Assembly (NCBI RefSeq): GCF_014250515.1
Contig: NZ_CP060202.1
Span: 1,237,001-1,301,000 of the forward strand
Reading direction: 5' to 3'
DNA: 64,000 nt
Source of the DNA: Hymenobacter sediminicola
GTDB taxonomy: Bacteria > Bacteroidota > Bacteroidia > Cytophagales > Hymenobacteraceae
Shown here: piece by piece, positions 8,702-15,588 of the stretch
Position numbering within the stretch: position 1 is the stretch's first letter
Layout: every line of letters begins with the position of its first letter
The notes under the pieces: model-generated
Database searches by the model: none
Told to the model about the DNA's origin: nothing
The model's input: the letters and a program-made list of their open reading frames with translations, nothing else
Made by a program: the position numbers and the translations under genes

Positions 8702-11700
8702 TTAGTTCCAGGGGGCGGCCGCCGCAGCCTGAGCGGCACGACGGGCGTCATACAGTGTACGAAAGGTAGCGTATTCGGCCGGGGAAAGCAATGGGCGCAA
8801 TTTGTCCAGCGACGCCGTTGCATATTCACTCAAACCGGCAGGTATGGCGGCCAGCGCATACGCCTTCAACAACGGTACAGACTCCGGACTGACCTCCAGG
8901 GCTGCTTGCAACGCGCCGTACGCTCCCAGGTAGTCTTGTTGCCGCGTATAGAAATCAGCGGCGGCCAGCATTCCGGTTTCCAGGAAAGGAGCTTCCTGGG
9001 TTAGCCGGCGGTAGAGCTGGGTTGCCTGTTTGGGTTGCTGGCGGTAGTCGGCCAAGGCGGCTTGCAGGTAGAGGCGGTAGGGTTGCTCGGCCGGCAGGAA
9101 GGTAGCCGAATCCAGCAGGGTAGACAGTTTCTTAAAGTAAGTAGGGCTCAGGGCTGCGCAGCCCAACAGCGCCCGCCCATACACGATATTGCGCTGCGAA
9201 GCTAAGTCGGGCGCAGAAGTGCGGAGCGGATGAGCTTTCAAAATGCCGGCTGCTTCCGGGGCGTGAATACTTGCCACCCGGGCAGCTTGGGCTAGCAATG
9301 CCACATCGTAGGCTGTAGGAGAAGCTATTTTTTCGATATAATAGCCGTACCAACTATATCCGTCTAACTCTTGTAGCATCTGCTGCCCGCGCAGTACTAG
9401 AAACTGCGCTTTCAACGAGTCGGAGCTAGCCTGAAAAGCCCGGTAATCTTTGTTGAAATTCGCGGCTAGCACTTGTTGCAAAGACTTCGCCACGGGCAGC
9501 AAAGCCAAGTCGAGACTTTTCACAACGGCTGCCACTTCTGCTTGCGCCGAATCTAGCTGCTCATTCAAAGCCAAAGCATACGCCCGATTCAGGCGGGCTT
9601 CGGGGTAGCCGGGGCCGGTGCGGGCTGCAGCGGCGAAGCCGGTAGCCGCCGCGCCGGGCGCGTGCATTTCCAGTAGCCACAGCGCCGCCAGGTTTTGGTA
9701 GTAAGCCGCACTGAGTGTGTTGCCGGCCATGAGAGGGGCCAAAGTGACCCGCGCAGGCATGGCTTGTCCACCGTAGTGCTGCGTCAGAGCTTGCAGAAAC
9801 GTTAGCTGCTCGAAATACGACTCGTTGCTGGGCCGCTGCACCAGTTTCGTGAGAGCCAGTAGGTACGTAGTATCGTGGGCTGTAGCCCGGCGCAGAGCAG
9901 CATGGTAAAGGCGTGCAAACTCTGGCACAGTCAGGTTGGCCGCGGAATCAGGTGCAGGCAGCTTCGGTAACTCTACTTTTACGGTAGGGGCTTCTTGAGC
10001 TAGCAGCAGTACGTTGCTCTGCCAAGCCGCATCGGTTTCTGTCGGGGTGGCCTGGACCAATTCCCGTGCTGCGCTGAATTGCTTGTTCTGCAGCAGGAAA
10101 GCCAGCCGGTTTGTCTGGATTACTGCGCTGCCTGGGTCAGCGGCTTCGGCCCGGTTTAGGTACCAGTTTACTGAGTCGGAGAGGGTGGAGCGGGAGTAGA
10201 GATGAGCGAGGTCGTTGTTAAGACGCGCGCTGGTAGGCGCACTTTTCAGTCCTTCCCGCAACGCGGCCAGCCGGTCGAAGAAGTCAGTAGGCTCGTTGTA
10301 GAGCGAGGCGAGGCGTAGGGAAATCTTTTCGGATGGCCGCCTGCTCAGGGCCCGGCGCAGAATATTGATTTCATTCTGACGCTGCAGCCGGAACCGATAC
10401 AGCGCGGCGCGACCCAGGCTAGCCTTGTGGTTGTGTTCGTCCAGAATGTCGCTCTCGGCGTAGTAGCGCTCCGCCAGCAGGGCTAGTGCGTCGCGGTTCG
10501 GTTCTAGCTCACTCTGTAGGCGGGTCAGGTCGCCGAGGTTGTTGTAGTAGCCGGCCTGCACCTGATACACCGTTTCGGTGTTGTTGCGCAGATCTACCGC
10601 TATTACAGCCCCAACTCCGATTACATACACGATGAAAAATGGCAACCGGCGCGGGGCATATACCACCCGATATACCCGCAGCCGCTGCCGGATGAGCGGC
10701 GCATAATTGAGCAGGATATACGCCAGATATGCCAGCCCACAAGTGAAGAGTGCTAACGCCGTAAAATGGCGGGCCGCCAGCAGGAGTGGGTCGTTGGCGG
10801 TGGCGAAGGCATAGCCAACAAAGGCCGCTGCCAGCAGCACCAGCACCAGGTACAGATACGCCGCGCCGGGCTTGTAAGGCAGCCAGTCGCCGTAAGACGC
10901 CTCGCGCCGCTGCAGCCCCAGCCACCCGATAGCCACGGCAGGCAGCAGCAGAACCAGCGGGTCGAGGTGAACACCCGGCAGAATCAGCAGCTCGCCGCCG
11001 TTCCACAGATACAAGCCCAGCGTGCCCAGATACAGTAGGCTCGCCAGCACAAATGGCAGCAGCCCGAAGCGGCTGCCCGGGTTTTCGGCCTGGGTATTAA
11101 ACCATAACAGCCCGTTGATATTCTCTATTGCTACCCACAGCACCAAGAGGGCCGTGATAATAGCCCCACCATTCGTGGTGAAGCTGGCCAGATGCAGGGC
11201 AGTAGCCTCCAGCGGCAGTTCGGACCGGGAAAGCAACAGCGCAGCCAGCCCGGCCACCAGCACCAGGAATACCAGCAGACGGCGACCCAGCGGTATAGTC
11301 TCCCAAAAAGCATGGAAAGCGTAGGCTGGCAGCCCCAGTACCAGCAGCATCAGGATCAGGAAATACTGGTGCTGAGAATTGAAAATGCCCAGCAAATCAG
11401 CATTTAGCGACATGAGCAGGAAAATCAGCCCTGCCATGCCTGCCACAAACGCCATACGCGGCAGCGTGCTGACGACAGTCAGGAAATAGACCAGCGCCCC
11501 GGCCAGCAGCAGCAACAGGGCATAAGCCGCTTCTGGCCGAACGTAGGGCCCCACCAAGTCGTGGGTTTGGGTAAGTAGATATCCATTCACGCGTACCGGC
11601 AGTGCCGCCACGCCTACCCGTACCTGCGACAGCACAGTAGGCACTGGTTTGAGCTGGGCTACCGCCTCCACGGGCAAGGCCGCGTCGTCGCCAGTGAAGT

Positions 11701-11806
11701 AATGGTAGATGGCCAACAGCACAGCCAGCGCCGTCAGCAGAAAAAGGCCCAGCCACAACGGGCTGCGCCACAGGGTGGTGCGAGGAGCAGGAAGAGAAAC
11801 CGGCAC
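8702..11806 (-). CDS. Large polytopic membrane protein with C-terminal TPR-like half
   Basis: Not assigned to a named family. The 1034-residue product starts at a GTG (11806) six bases after gatC. Residues about 15 to 415 hold roughly ten hydrophobic segments (for example SPLWLGLFLLTALAVLLAIY, YALLLLLAGALVYFL, FFIVYVIGVGAVIAVDL). From about 430 to the end the protein is helical and soluble with repeated A/L/Y-rich pairs (ALSRRPSEKISLRLASLY, NNDLAHLYSR, ARLNRAYALALNEQLDSAQ), consistent with TPR repeats. It is followed 12 bases later by a MacB-type ABC ATPase, so a role in or near an envelope machine is possible but unproven. Confidence 0.75.
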   Translation of the reverse strand: MPVSLPAPRTTLWRSPLWLGLFLLTALAVLLAIYHYFTGDDAALPVEAVAQLKPVPTVLSQVRVGVAALPVRVNGYLLTQTHDLVGPYVRPEAAYALLLLLAGALVYFLTVVSTLPRMAFVAGMAGLIFLLMSLNADLLGIFNSQHQYFLILMLLVLGLPAYAFHAFWETIPLGRRLLVFLVLVAGLAALLLSRSELPLEATALHLASFTTNGGAIITALLVLWVAIENINGLLWFNTQAENPGSRFGLLPFVLASLLYLGTLGLYLWNGGELLILPGVHLDPLVLLLPAVAIGWLGLQRREASYGDWLPYKPGAAYLYLVLVLLAAAFVGYAFATANDPLLLAARHFTALALFTCGLAYLAYILLNYAPLIRQRLRVYRVVYAPRRLPFFIVYVIGVGAVIAVDLRNNTETVYQVQAGYYNNLGDLTRLQSELEPNRDALALLAERYYAESDILDEHNHKASLGRAALYRFRLQRQNEINILRRALSRRPSEKISLRLASLYNEPTDFFDRLAALREGLKSAPTSARLNNDLAHLYSRSTLSDSVNWYLNRAEAADPGSAVIQTNRLAFLLQNKQFSAARELVQATPTETDAAWQSNVLLLAQEAPTVKVELPKLPAPDSAANLTVPEFARLYHAALRRATAHDTTYLLALTKLVQRPSNESYFEQLTFLQALTQHYGGQAMPARVTLAPLMAGNTLSAAYYQNLAALWLLEMHAPGAAATGFAAAARTGPGYPEARLNRAYALALNEQLDSAQAEVAAVVKSLDLALLPVAKSLQQVLAANFNKDYRAFQASSDSLKAQFLVLRGQQMLQELDGYSWYGYYIEKIASPTAYDVALLAQAARVASIHAPEAAGILKAHPLRTSAPDLASQRNIVYGRALLGCAALSPTYFKKLSTLLDSATFLPAEQPYRLYLQAALADYRQQPKQATQLYRRLTQEAPFLETGMLAAADFYTRQQDYLGAYGALQAALEVSPESVPLLKAYALAAIPAGLSEYATASLDKLRPLLSPAEYATFRTLYDARRAAQAAAAAPWN

Positions 11807-11812
11807 TTGACG

Positions 11813-12100
11813 CTATTCCAGCACTTTTGGTACGCGGAAATAATCGGAATCCTTACGCGGCGCGTTGCGCAGGCCTTCCTGGTGGCTCACCGTGTTCTGC
11901 GGCTCATCGGGGCGCAATACGTTGATTTCGTGCGACAGATGGACCAGCGGTTCCACATCGGTAGTGTCGAGCTGGCGCAGGTGGTCTACCCAATCCAGAA
12001 TTTTGTTCAGCTCGCCAAGCAGTTGCTGCTCTTTGGATTCGTCGAGTTCGAGGCGGGAAAGGTGGGCCAGTTGGCGCAGGGTGGCTATGTCGGTGCTCAC
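11813..12100 (-). CDS. gatC: Asp/Glu-tRNA amidotransferase subunit C
   Basis: Small subunit of the GatCAB complex, which converts misacylated Glu-tRNA(Gln) (and Asp-tRNA(Asn)) to the correct aminoacyl-tRNA. The 95-residue product (GTG start) has the family pattern LRQLAHLSRLELDE near the N-terminus, LNKILDWVDHLRQLDT in the middle and TDVEPLVHL, then the C-terminal LRNAPRKDSDYFRVPKVLE (D..FRVPKV is characteristic). gatA and gatB are not in the window. It is 27 bases downstream of plsC. Confidence 0.92.
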   Translation of the reverse strand: MSTDIATLRQLAHLSRLELDESKEQQLLGELNKILDWVDHLRQLDTTDVEPLVHLSHEINVLRPDEPQNTVSHQEGLRNAPRKDSDYFRVPKVLE

Positions 12101-12127
12101 AGTTGAGGAAAGAATTAGAAGTAAATA

Positions 12128-12973
12128 TCAGGAATTGGAGCTGGCCAACTCAGATTCTTTTTTTGCAGCCGGTTGCTCTACCGCTGGAACTGCCACTGGC
12201 CGCCGCCAACTGCTCTGTTCCGGAATGCCTTTGGCTGTGGCCCGAAAACCGCTGGCAATAACGTCGTGGGCACGTTGGCGGAGCGCGGGTGCGTCGGCGG
12301 CAGTAAGGCCAGTAGTTGGAATCGGCTCGTGTAGCGTGATGGCCAGCGGCGAGTAGCGCACCCGCAGGCCGTCAACATCGGGCATGAAACGGTGGTTCAG
12401 CGGCATGGTAATGGGCACGATGGGGACGCCGGTAGCAATAGCCAATTGAAAAGCCCCATCCTTGAACTCGCCCATTTCCTCACCGGGTTTCTTGGAAATC
12501 GAGCCTTCCGGAAAGATAACCACTGAGCGGCCGGCTTCCAGCGTGCGGCGTGCCTGCACCATGGCCCGGCCCCGGCTGATGGCGTTGTCCCGGTCGACGG
12601 TGATGTAGGCCCGCCCGAAAATAGGCCCCCAGACCGGCACCTTGGCCAGAGAGAGTTTGCCCATGATGTTGAGCCAGCCAGGAATCGTGCGGAACAGCAG
12701 CGGAATATCGATGTAGGAGCTGTGGTTGGCCACGTATACGCAGGGCTGGCCAGCAGGCAGCGGGTTTTTCCTCACCGTTTCTACCGGCATGCCCCACATA
12801 AAAATGAACAGCTTACTCCAGTAGCGGTTCAGGGTATGCAGGTGTCGGTGCCACTGCGGTTTCTTGCTTAGAGCCAGCTGCAGCGGATACGTTACCACAA
12901 AGGGCATAACGAACCAGAACGTGGCCCACGTGGTGTAAAGCCGATGACCGATGTAGCGCAGAAGGTACCGCAT
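12128..12973 (-). CDS. plsC: 1-acyl-sn-glycerol-3-phosphate acyltransferase
   Basis: Acylates lysophosphatidic acid to phosphatidic acid at the inner membrane. From the ATG at 12973 the product has 281 residues. The acyltransferase catalytic motif H(X4)D is NHSSYIDIP, the phosphate-binding motif is VIFPEGSISK, and a later conserved stretch is GVPIVPITMPLNHR. An N-terminal hydrophobic segment (ATFWFVMPFVVTYPLQLA) anchors it. An upstream in-frame start at 13057 is disfavoured because a TACCTTTG promoter element lies between it and 12973. The last residues are Ser/Glu-rich and not conserved in the family. Confidence 0.92.
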   Translation of the reverse strand: MRYLLRYIGHRLYTTWATFWFVMPFVVTYPLQLALSKKPQWHRHLHTLNRYWSKLFIFMWGMPVETVRKNPLPAGQPCVYVANHSSYIDIPLLFRTIPGWLNIMGKLSLAKVPVWGPIFGRAYITVDRDNAISRGRAMVQARRTLEAGRSVVIFPEGSISKKPGEEMGEFKDGAFQLAIATGVPIVPITMPLNHRFMPDVDGLRVRYSPLAITLHEPIPTTGLTAADAPALRQRAHDVIASGFRATAKGIPEQSSWRRPVAVPAVEQPAAKKESELASSNS

Positions 12974-12978
12974 GGGTA

Positions 12979-12986
12979 CAAAGGTA
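12979..12986 (-). promoter_or_regulatory. -7 promoter element abutting plsC
   Basis: Minus strand TACCTTTG matches TAnnTTTG and ends only five bases before the plsC ATG. No clear -33 TTTG is seen at the expected distance. Confidence 0.5.
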
Positions 12987-13109
12987 AAATTCAAATGCTG
13001 AAGTGGCGGACTTGTAAGGCCGCGCGCCAGGACACTACTGGTTTTAGGGGCGTGCAAGTCACAATAGCCTAGCGCGATATTTAAGAGGGAAAGGCTGTTT
13101 TATGCCCTC

Positions 13110-13688
13110 TTATTGTTTGCGGCTGGCCAACACCTTTTCCGCTTTCAGCAACCCCGCCACACTCACGGCATCCGTAATACGGTTGTCCATCACCATCTGC
13201 ACGGCATCGGCCAGCGGCAATTTCCAGAGGCGTAGGTCCTCGGTTTCTTCGGGTTCTACTTCGCCGTACTCTAGGTCCTCGGCCAGAAATACGAACCCCT
13301 CTTCATCGGTCACGGAGTTGGAAGTATGCAGGCGCGCAATATTGGTCCAGCGGCGGGCCAGCAGGCCGGTTTCCTCGCGCAACTCACGTTGCGCCGATTC
13401 CAGCGTGTCCAACTCTACTGGGCCGCCGCCCATCGGAATTTCCCAGCTATACTCGCTGAGTGGGTAGCGGTATTGGCCCACCAGCCACGTATTGCCGTCC
13501 GCATCAACTGGCACAATTCCCAGTGCCTTGTTTTTCATCGTCACGACGCCATAGATGCCCCGGCCACCGCTCGGGTTGAGGACTTGGTCTTCACGGACAC
13601 TGATCCAGGGGTTGTGGTATTTGACTTCGGTGCTGAGCACCTGCCAGGGGTTGTGAGTTTCGTCGAGCGAATCGTCAGGGTAGCGCAT
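13110..13688 (-). CDS. Nudix hydrolase, ADP-ribose pyrophosphatase-like
   Basis: Probably hydrolyses a nucleoside diphosphate linked to another group, such as ADP-ribose. The 192-residue product starts at the ATG at 13688 (MRYPDDSLDET); a longer reading from 13796 adds a non-conserved hydrophobic leader. The Nudix box is MGGGPVELDTLESAQRELRE followed by ETGLL: the catalytic REL-REE core is intact, but the first conserved Glu is shifted by one position relative to GX5EX7REUXEEXGU. The upstream GQYRYPLSEYSWEIPMGGG fits the ADP-ribose pyrophosphatase group. It is the first gene of the minus-strand run, and is separated from plsC by 136 bases. Confidence 0.88.
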   Translation of the reverse strand: MRYPDDSLDETHNPWQVLSTEVKYHNPWISVREDQVLNPSGGRGIYGVVTMKNKALGIVPVDADGNTWLVGQYRYPLSEYSWEIPMGGGPVELDTLESAQRELREETGLLARRWTNIARLHTSNSVTDEEGFVFLAEDLEYGEVEPEETEDLRLWKLPLADAVQMVMDNRITDAVSVAGLLKAEKVLASRKQ

Positions 13689-13825
13689 GCAGAATAGAAG
13701 AAGAGCAAACTGTAAAAAGTAAAGATAAGGCCGCGGGGGTTGGGCATCCATCGGGCCAAGTGGCAGATTGGTCGGCAGAAATAGGCAGTTGGCCAAATAA
13801 AATGGGGCAAACTTCTGGTTGTGAG

Positions 13826-13833
13826 TAGCTTTG
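13826..13833 (+). promoter_or_regulatory. -7 promoter element for candidate small RNA
   Basis: TAGCTTTG matches TAnnTTTG. The -33 region is not convincing. It sits a few bases before a set of stem-loops ending in a terminator. Confidence 0.4.
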
Positions 13834-13839
13834 TTTCAT

Positions 13840-13984
13840 CAATACAAGGTGTGAGGGCGTTTTGTGGAAAGGAAGGCCTCTCTTACACCGTGCCGGATTG
13901 ATGCTAGGAGTAGGGTGGATGATTACTTATTCAACCGGCACCGTATTTAAAAAGACCGTTGCGGGATGCGACGGTCTTTTTGCG
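13840..13984 (+). ncRNA. Candidate structured small RNA with intrinsic terminator
   Basis: The 407 bases between the nudix gene and the small ORF at 14096 have no plausible gene. They hold, in order, a -7 element, stem I (GGTGTGAG 13848-13855 with CTTACACC 13882-13889, one G-U pair), stem II (GTGCCGG 13890-13896 with CCGGCAC 13935-13941, extended by TTGA/TCAA after a bulge) and a perfect terminator hairpin at 13949-13981. There is no ORF of note inside. This fits an independent RNA of about 145 bases or a riboswitch-like leader; I do not recognise a known family (it lacks the SRP tetraloop region, a B12 box or 6S layout). Confidence 0.5.
13949..13981 (+). terminator. Intrinsic terminator of the candidate small RNA
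   Basis: Perfect 11-base arms AAAAAGACCGT and ACGGTCTTTTT around an 11-base loop, ending in a T-run. Confidence 0.85.
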
Positions 13985-14060
13985 TTTTAGAGGCTGAAAA
14001 ACTGGAGGCGCCAAGATTCTGTTTCAACCTCCCGCCCGGCTGCGCCGTACCATTTCAAAG

Positions 14061-14093
14061 CCGACCGTTCACCTTCCGGTCGGTTCTGTTTTT
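14061..14093 (+). terminator. Terminator-like hairpin just before a small ORF
   Basis: Perfect seven-base arms CCGACCG (14061-14067) and CGGTCGG (14077-14083), followed by TTCTGTTTTT. It ends three bases before the ATG at 14096, so it may stop upstream transcription or form part of that gene's leader. Confidence 0.5.
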
Positions 14094-14095
14094 CT

Positions 14096-14347
14096 ATGGC
14101 CAACCAACCCAAAAACCAGTCTAGCCAGAATCACAACGCCCAGCCCGGCGACCCGCTGTTCAATCTTAAGCATGCGCAGGCCGAATCGGAGCTGAGCGTA
14201 CAGACCAACGGCCTCGGGCCAATTAGCAACGTATATGTGAGCTCCGATGAGGACGAAGAGCTTGATGAAGGACCACGCGACAAGCAAGGCCTGCGCCGTG
14301 GAGAAACGCCCCCCAGCGACGGTTCTGCTGCTGGCAGCCACAAATAG
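14096..14347 (+). CDS. Small hydrophilic protein of unknown function
   Basis: An 83-residue product with no recognised domain. It is rich in Asn, Gln, Ser, Asp and Glu, with an acidic patch SSDEDEELDEG near residue 50, and is predicted to be disordered. Support for it being real: an ATG start after a hairpin, no stop for 83 codons, and a well-formed terminator just after its stop. Two overlapping minus-strand frames of similar length exist, so the assignment is not secure. Confidence 0.5.
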   Translation: MANQPKNQSSQNHNAQPGDPLFNLKHAQAESELSVQTNGLGPISNVYVSSDEDEELDEGPRDKQGLRRGETPPSDGSAAGSHK

Positions 14348-14380
14348 ATACTTGTAATATTGTTTTAGATACTACCTAGA

Positions 14381-14421
14381 AAGGCCTCTCCGGGTGCTAA
14401 GGCCACCGGGGAGGCCTTTTT
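14381..14421 (+). terminator. Intrinsic terminator upstream of rnhB
   Basis: AAGGCCTCTCCGG (14381-14393) pairs with CCGGGGAGGCCTT (14406-14418) with one G-U, followed by a T-run. It ends the small ORF transcript. Confidence 0.85.
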
Positions 14422-14452
14422 GTGTGCGGGGTATCTGTTGGCGCTATCTTTG
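14419..14452 (+). promoter_or_regulatory. rnhB promoter
   Basis: TTTG at 14419-14422 (inside the T-run of the preceding terminator) and TATCTTTG at 14445-14452, 22 bases apart, approximate the Bacteroidota -33/-7 pair. The -7 element ends four bases before the rnhB ATG, so the message may have almost no leader. Confidence 0.55.
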
Positions 14453-14456
14453 TCGC

Positions 14457-15032
14457 ATGTTGCTCGCCTCCCATACCGGTCTTCCGCTCGAAGCGGGGCT
14501 CGATGAAGCCGGCCGGGGCTGCCTGGCTGGTCCTGTTTTCGCCGCCGCCGTCATTCTGCCTCCTGATTTCTCACCGGCTTACCTCAACGACTCCAAGCAG
14601 CTCAGTGCCCGCCGCCGCACCGCCTTGCGCGCCGATATATGCCGCGAAGCAGTGGCTTGGGCGGTTGCTGAGGCCTCGCCCGAAGAAATAGCGGCTATCA
14701 ACATTGCGCAAGCCAGTTACTTGGCCATGCACCGGGCTGTCGATGCTTTGGCTGTGCGCCCGAGCCACTTGGCTGTTGATGGGAACCGGTTCCGGCCATA
14801 TGCTGGTCTGGAGCACACCTGCCTCATCAAAGGCGATGCGCATTACCGTCATATTGCGGCAGCCTCCATCCTGGCCAAAACGTTTCGGGATGAGCGTATG
14901 AGTGAGCTAGCCTTGCTCTACCCACATTATGGTTGGGAGCAAAATGCCGGATATCCTACTACTCGCCACCGCACCGCTATCCGGCAGCATGGGCCTACCG
15001 AACACCACCGTATGGGCTTTCGGTTGCTGTGA
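14457..15032 (+). CDS. rnhB: Ribonuclease HII
   Basis: Endonuclease that removes RNA from RNA-DNA hybrids and misincorporated ribonucleotides. The 191-residue product starts at the ATG at 14457; a frame extension to 14394 crosses the terminator and promoter and is rejected. Motifs: LEAGLDEAGRGCLAGPV (the DEAGRG active-site Asp-Glu), YLNDSKQLS, HLAVDGNRF (third acidic residue), KGDAHYRHIAAASILAKTFRD and LYPHYGWEQNAGYPTTRHR. It converges with the response regulator gene across a shared terminator. Confidence 0.95.
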   Translation: MLLASHTGLPLEAGLDEAGRGCLAGPVFAAAVILPPDFSPAYLNDSKQLSARRRTALRADICREAVAWAVAEASPEEIAAINIAQASYLAMHRAVDALAVRPSHLAVDGNRFRPYAGLEHTCLIKGDAHYRHIAAASILAKTFRDERMSELALLYPHYGWEQNAGYPTTRHRTAIRQHGPTEHHRMGFRLL

Positions 15033-15040
15033 ATAGAGTA

Positions 15041-15090
15041 AAAGGCAGAACGCCGGCCCGTACAAAGTACAGGCCGGCGTTCTGCTTTCT
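15041..15090. terminator. Bidirectional terminator between rnhB and response regulator
   Basis: GCAGAACGCCGGCC (15045-15058) and GGCCGGCGTTCTGC (15072-15085) form a perfect 14-base stem with flanking A and T tracts on both strands. Confidence 0.85.
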
Positions 15091-15105
15091 TTGAGGCGTT
15101 GCTCG

Positions 15106-15531
15106 CTACTCTTTCATCTTCAGCAGGTCTAGAAAGAGGCTGAAACCATCGACGGTAGTGCCGCCTTCCCCGAAACTATCGAAACTGAGCGGCTTGATGA
15201 TATAGCCGCTTACAGCCAGTTCCTGCGCTTTCAGCCGTTCCGAATCCAAATCGGAGGTTGTCATGATAAACACGTTCAGGCTGACAAATTCCGGGTCTGA
15301 GCGGAGCTGCTCCAACAGTTCCAGGCCGTTCATACGCGGCATGTTAATATCGAGCATCACTACGCTCGGATGCTCTATCTTAGGCTGTCCAGCCTCGCCA
15401 CGCAGCATATTAAGGGCTTCGCGGCCATTGCGGGCAATGTGCAGCGGTACGTCGACGTTGTTCTTGCGAAGTTCGCGCTGCACGTTCATGATGTCCATCT
15501 GGTCGTCTTCGACCAAGAGAATACTGGGCAT
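15106..15531 (-). CDS. Single-domain response regulator (CheY/Rcp1-like)
   Basis: Receiver-only signalling protein of 141 residues. Acidic pocket residues E8, D9 and D10, phospho-acceptor D61 in VVMLDINMPRMNG, the conserved Thr in FIMTTSD and Lys in GYIIKPLSF are all present. There is no DNA-binding or enzymatic output domain, so it acts through protein contacts or as a phosphate sink. It follows a CHASE3 histidine kinase on the same strand (57-base gap) and is most likely its partner. Confidence 0.92.
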   Translation of the reverse strand: MPSILLVEDDQMDIMNVQRELRKNNVDVPLHIARNGREALNMLRGEAGQPKIEHPSVVMLDINMPRMNGLELLEQLRSDPEFVSLNVFIMTTSDLDSERLKAQELAVSGYIIKPLSFDSFGEGGTTVDGFSLFLDLLKMKE

Positions 15532-15588
15532 GTCAGGTGCGGATTGAGTGGATAAAAGTAACCCAGGCAGGCAAGCTGCTGGCTTAGG

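Noticed and set aside
13840-13984. 4.5S/SRP RNA, 6S RNA or tRNA
   Set aside because: No SRP tetraloop region, no 6S-like closing pairing of ends, no tRNA cloverleaf or T-loop sequence.
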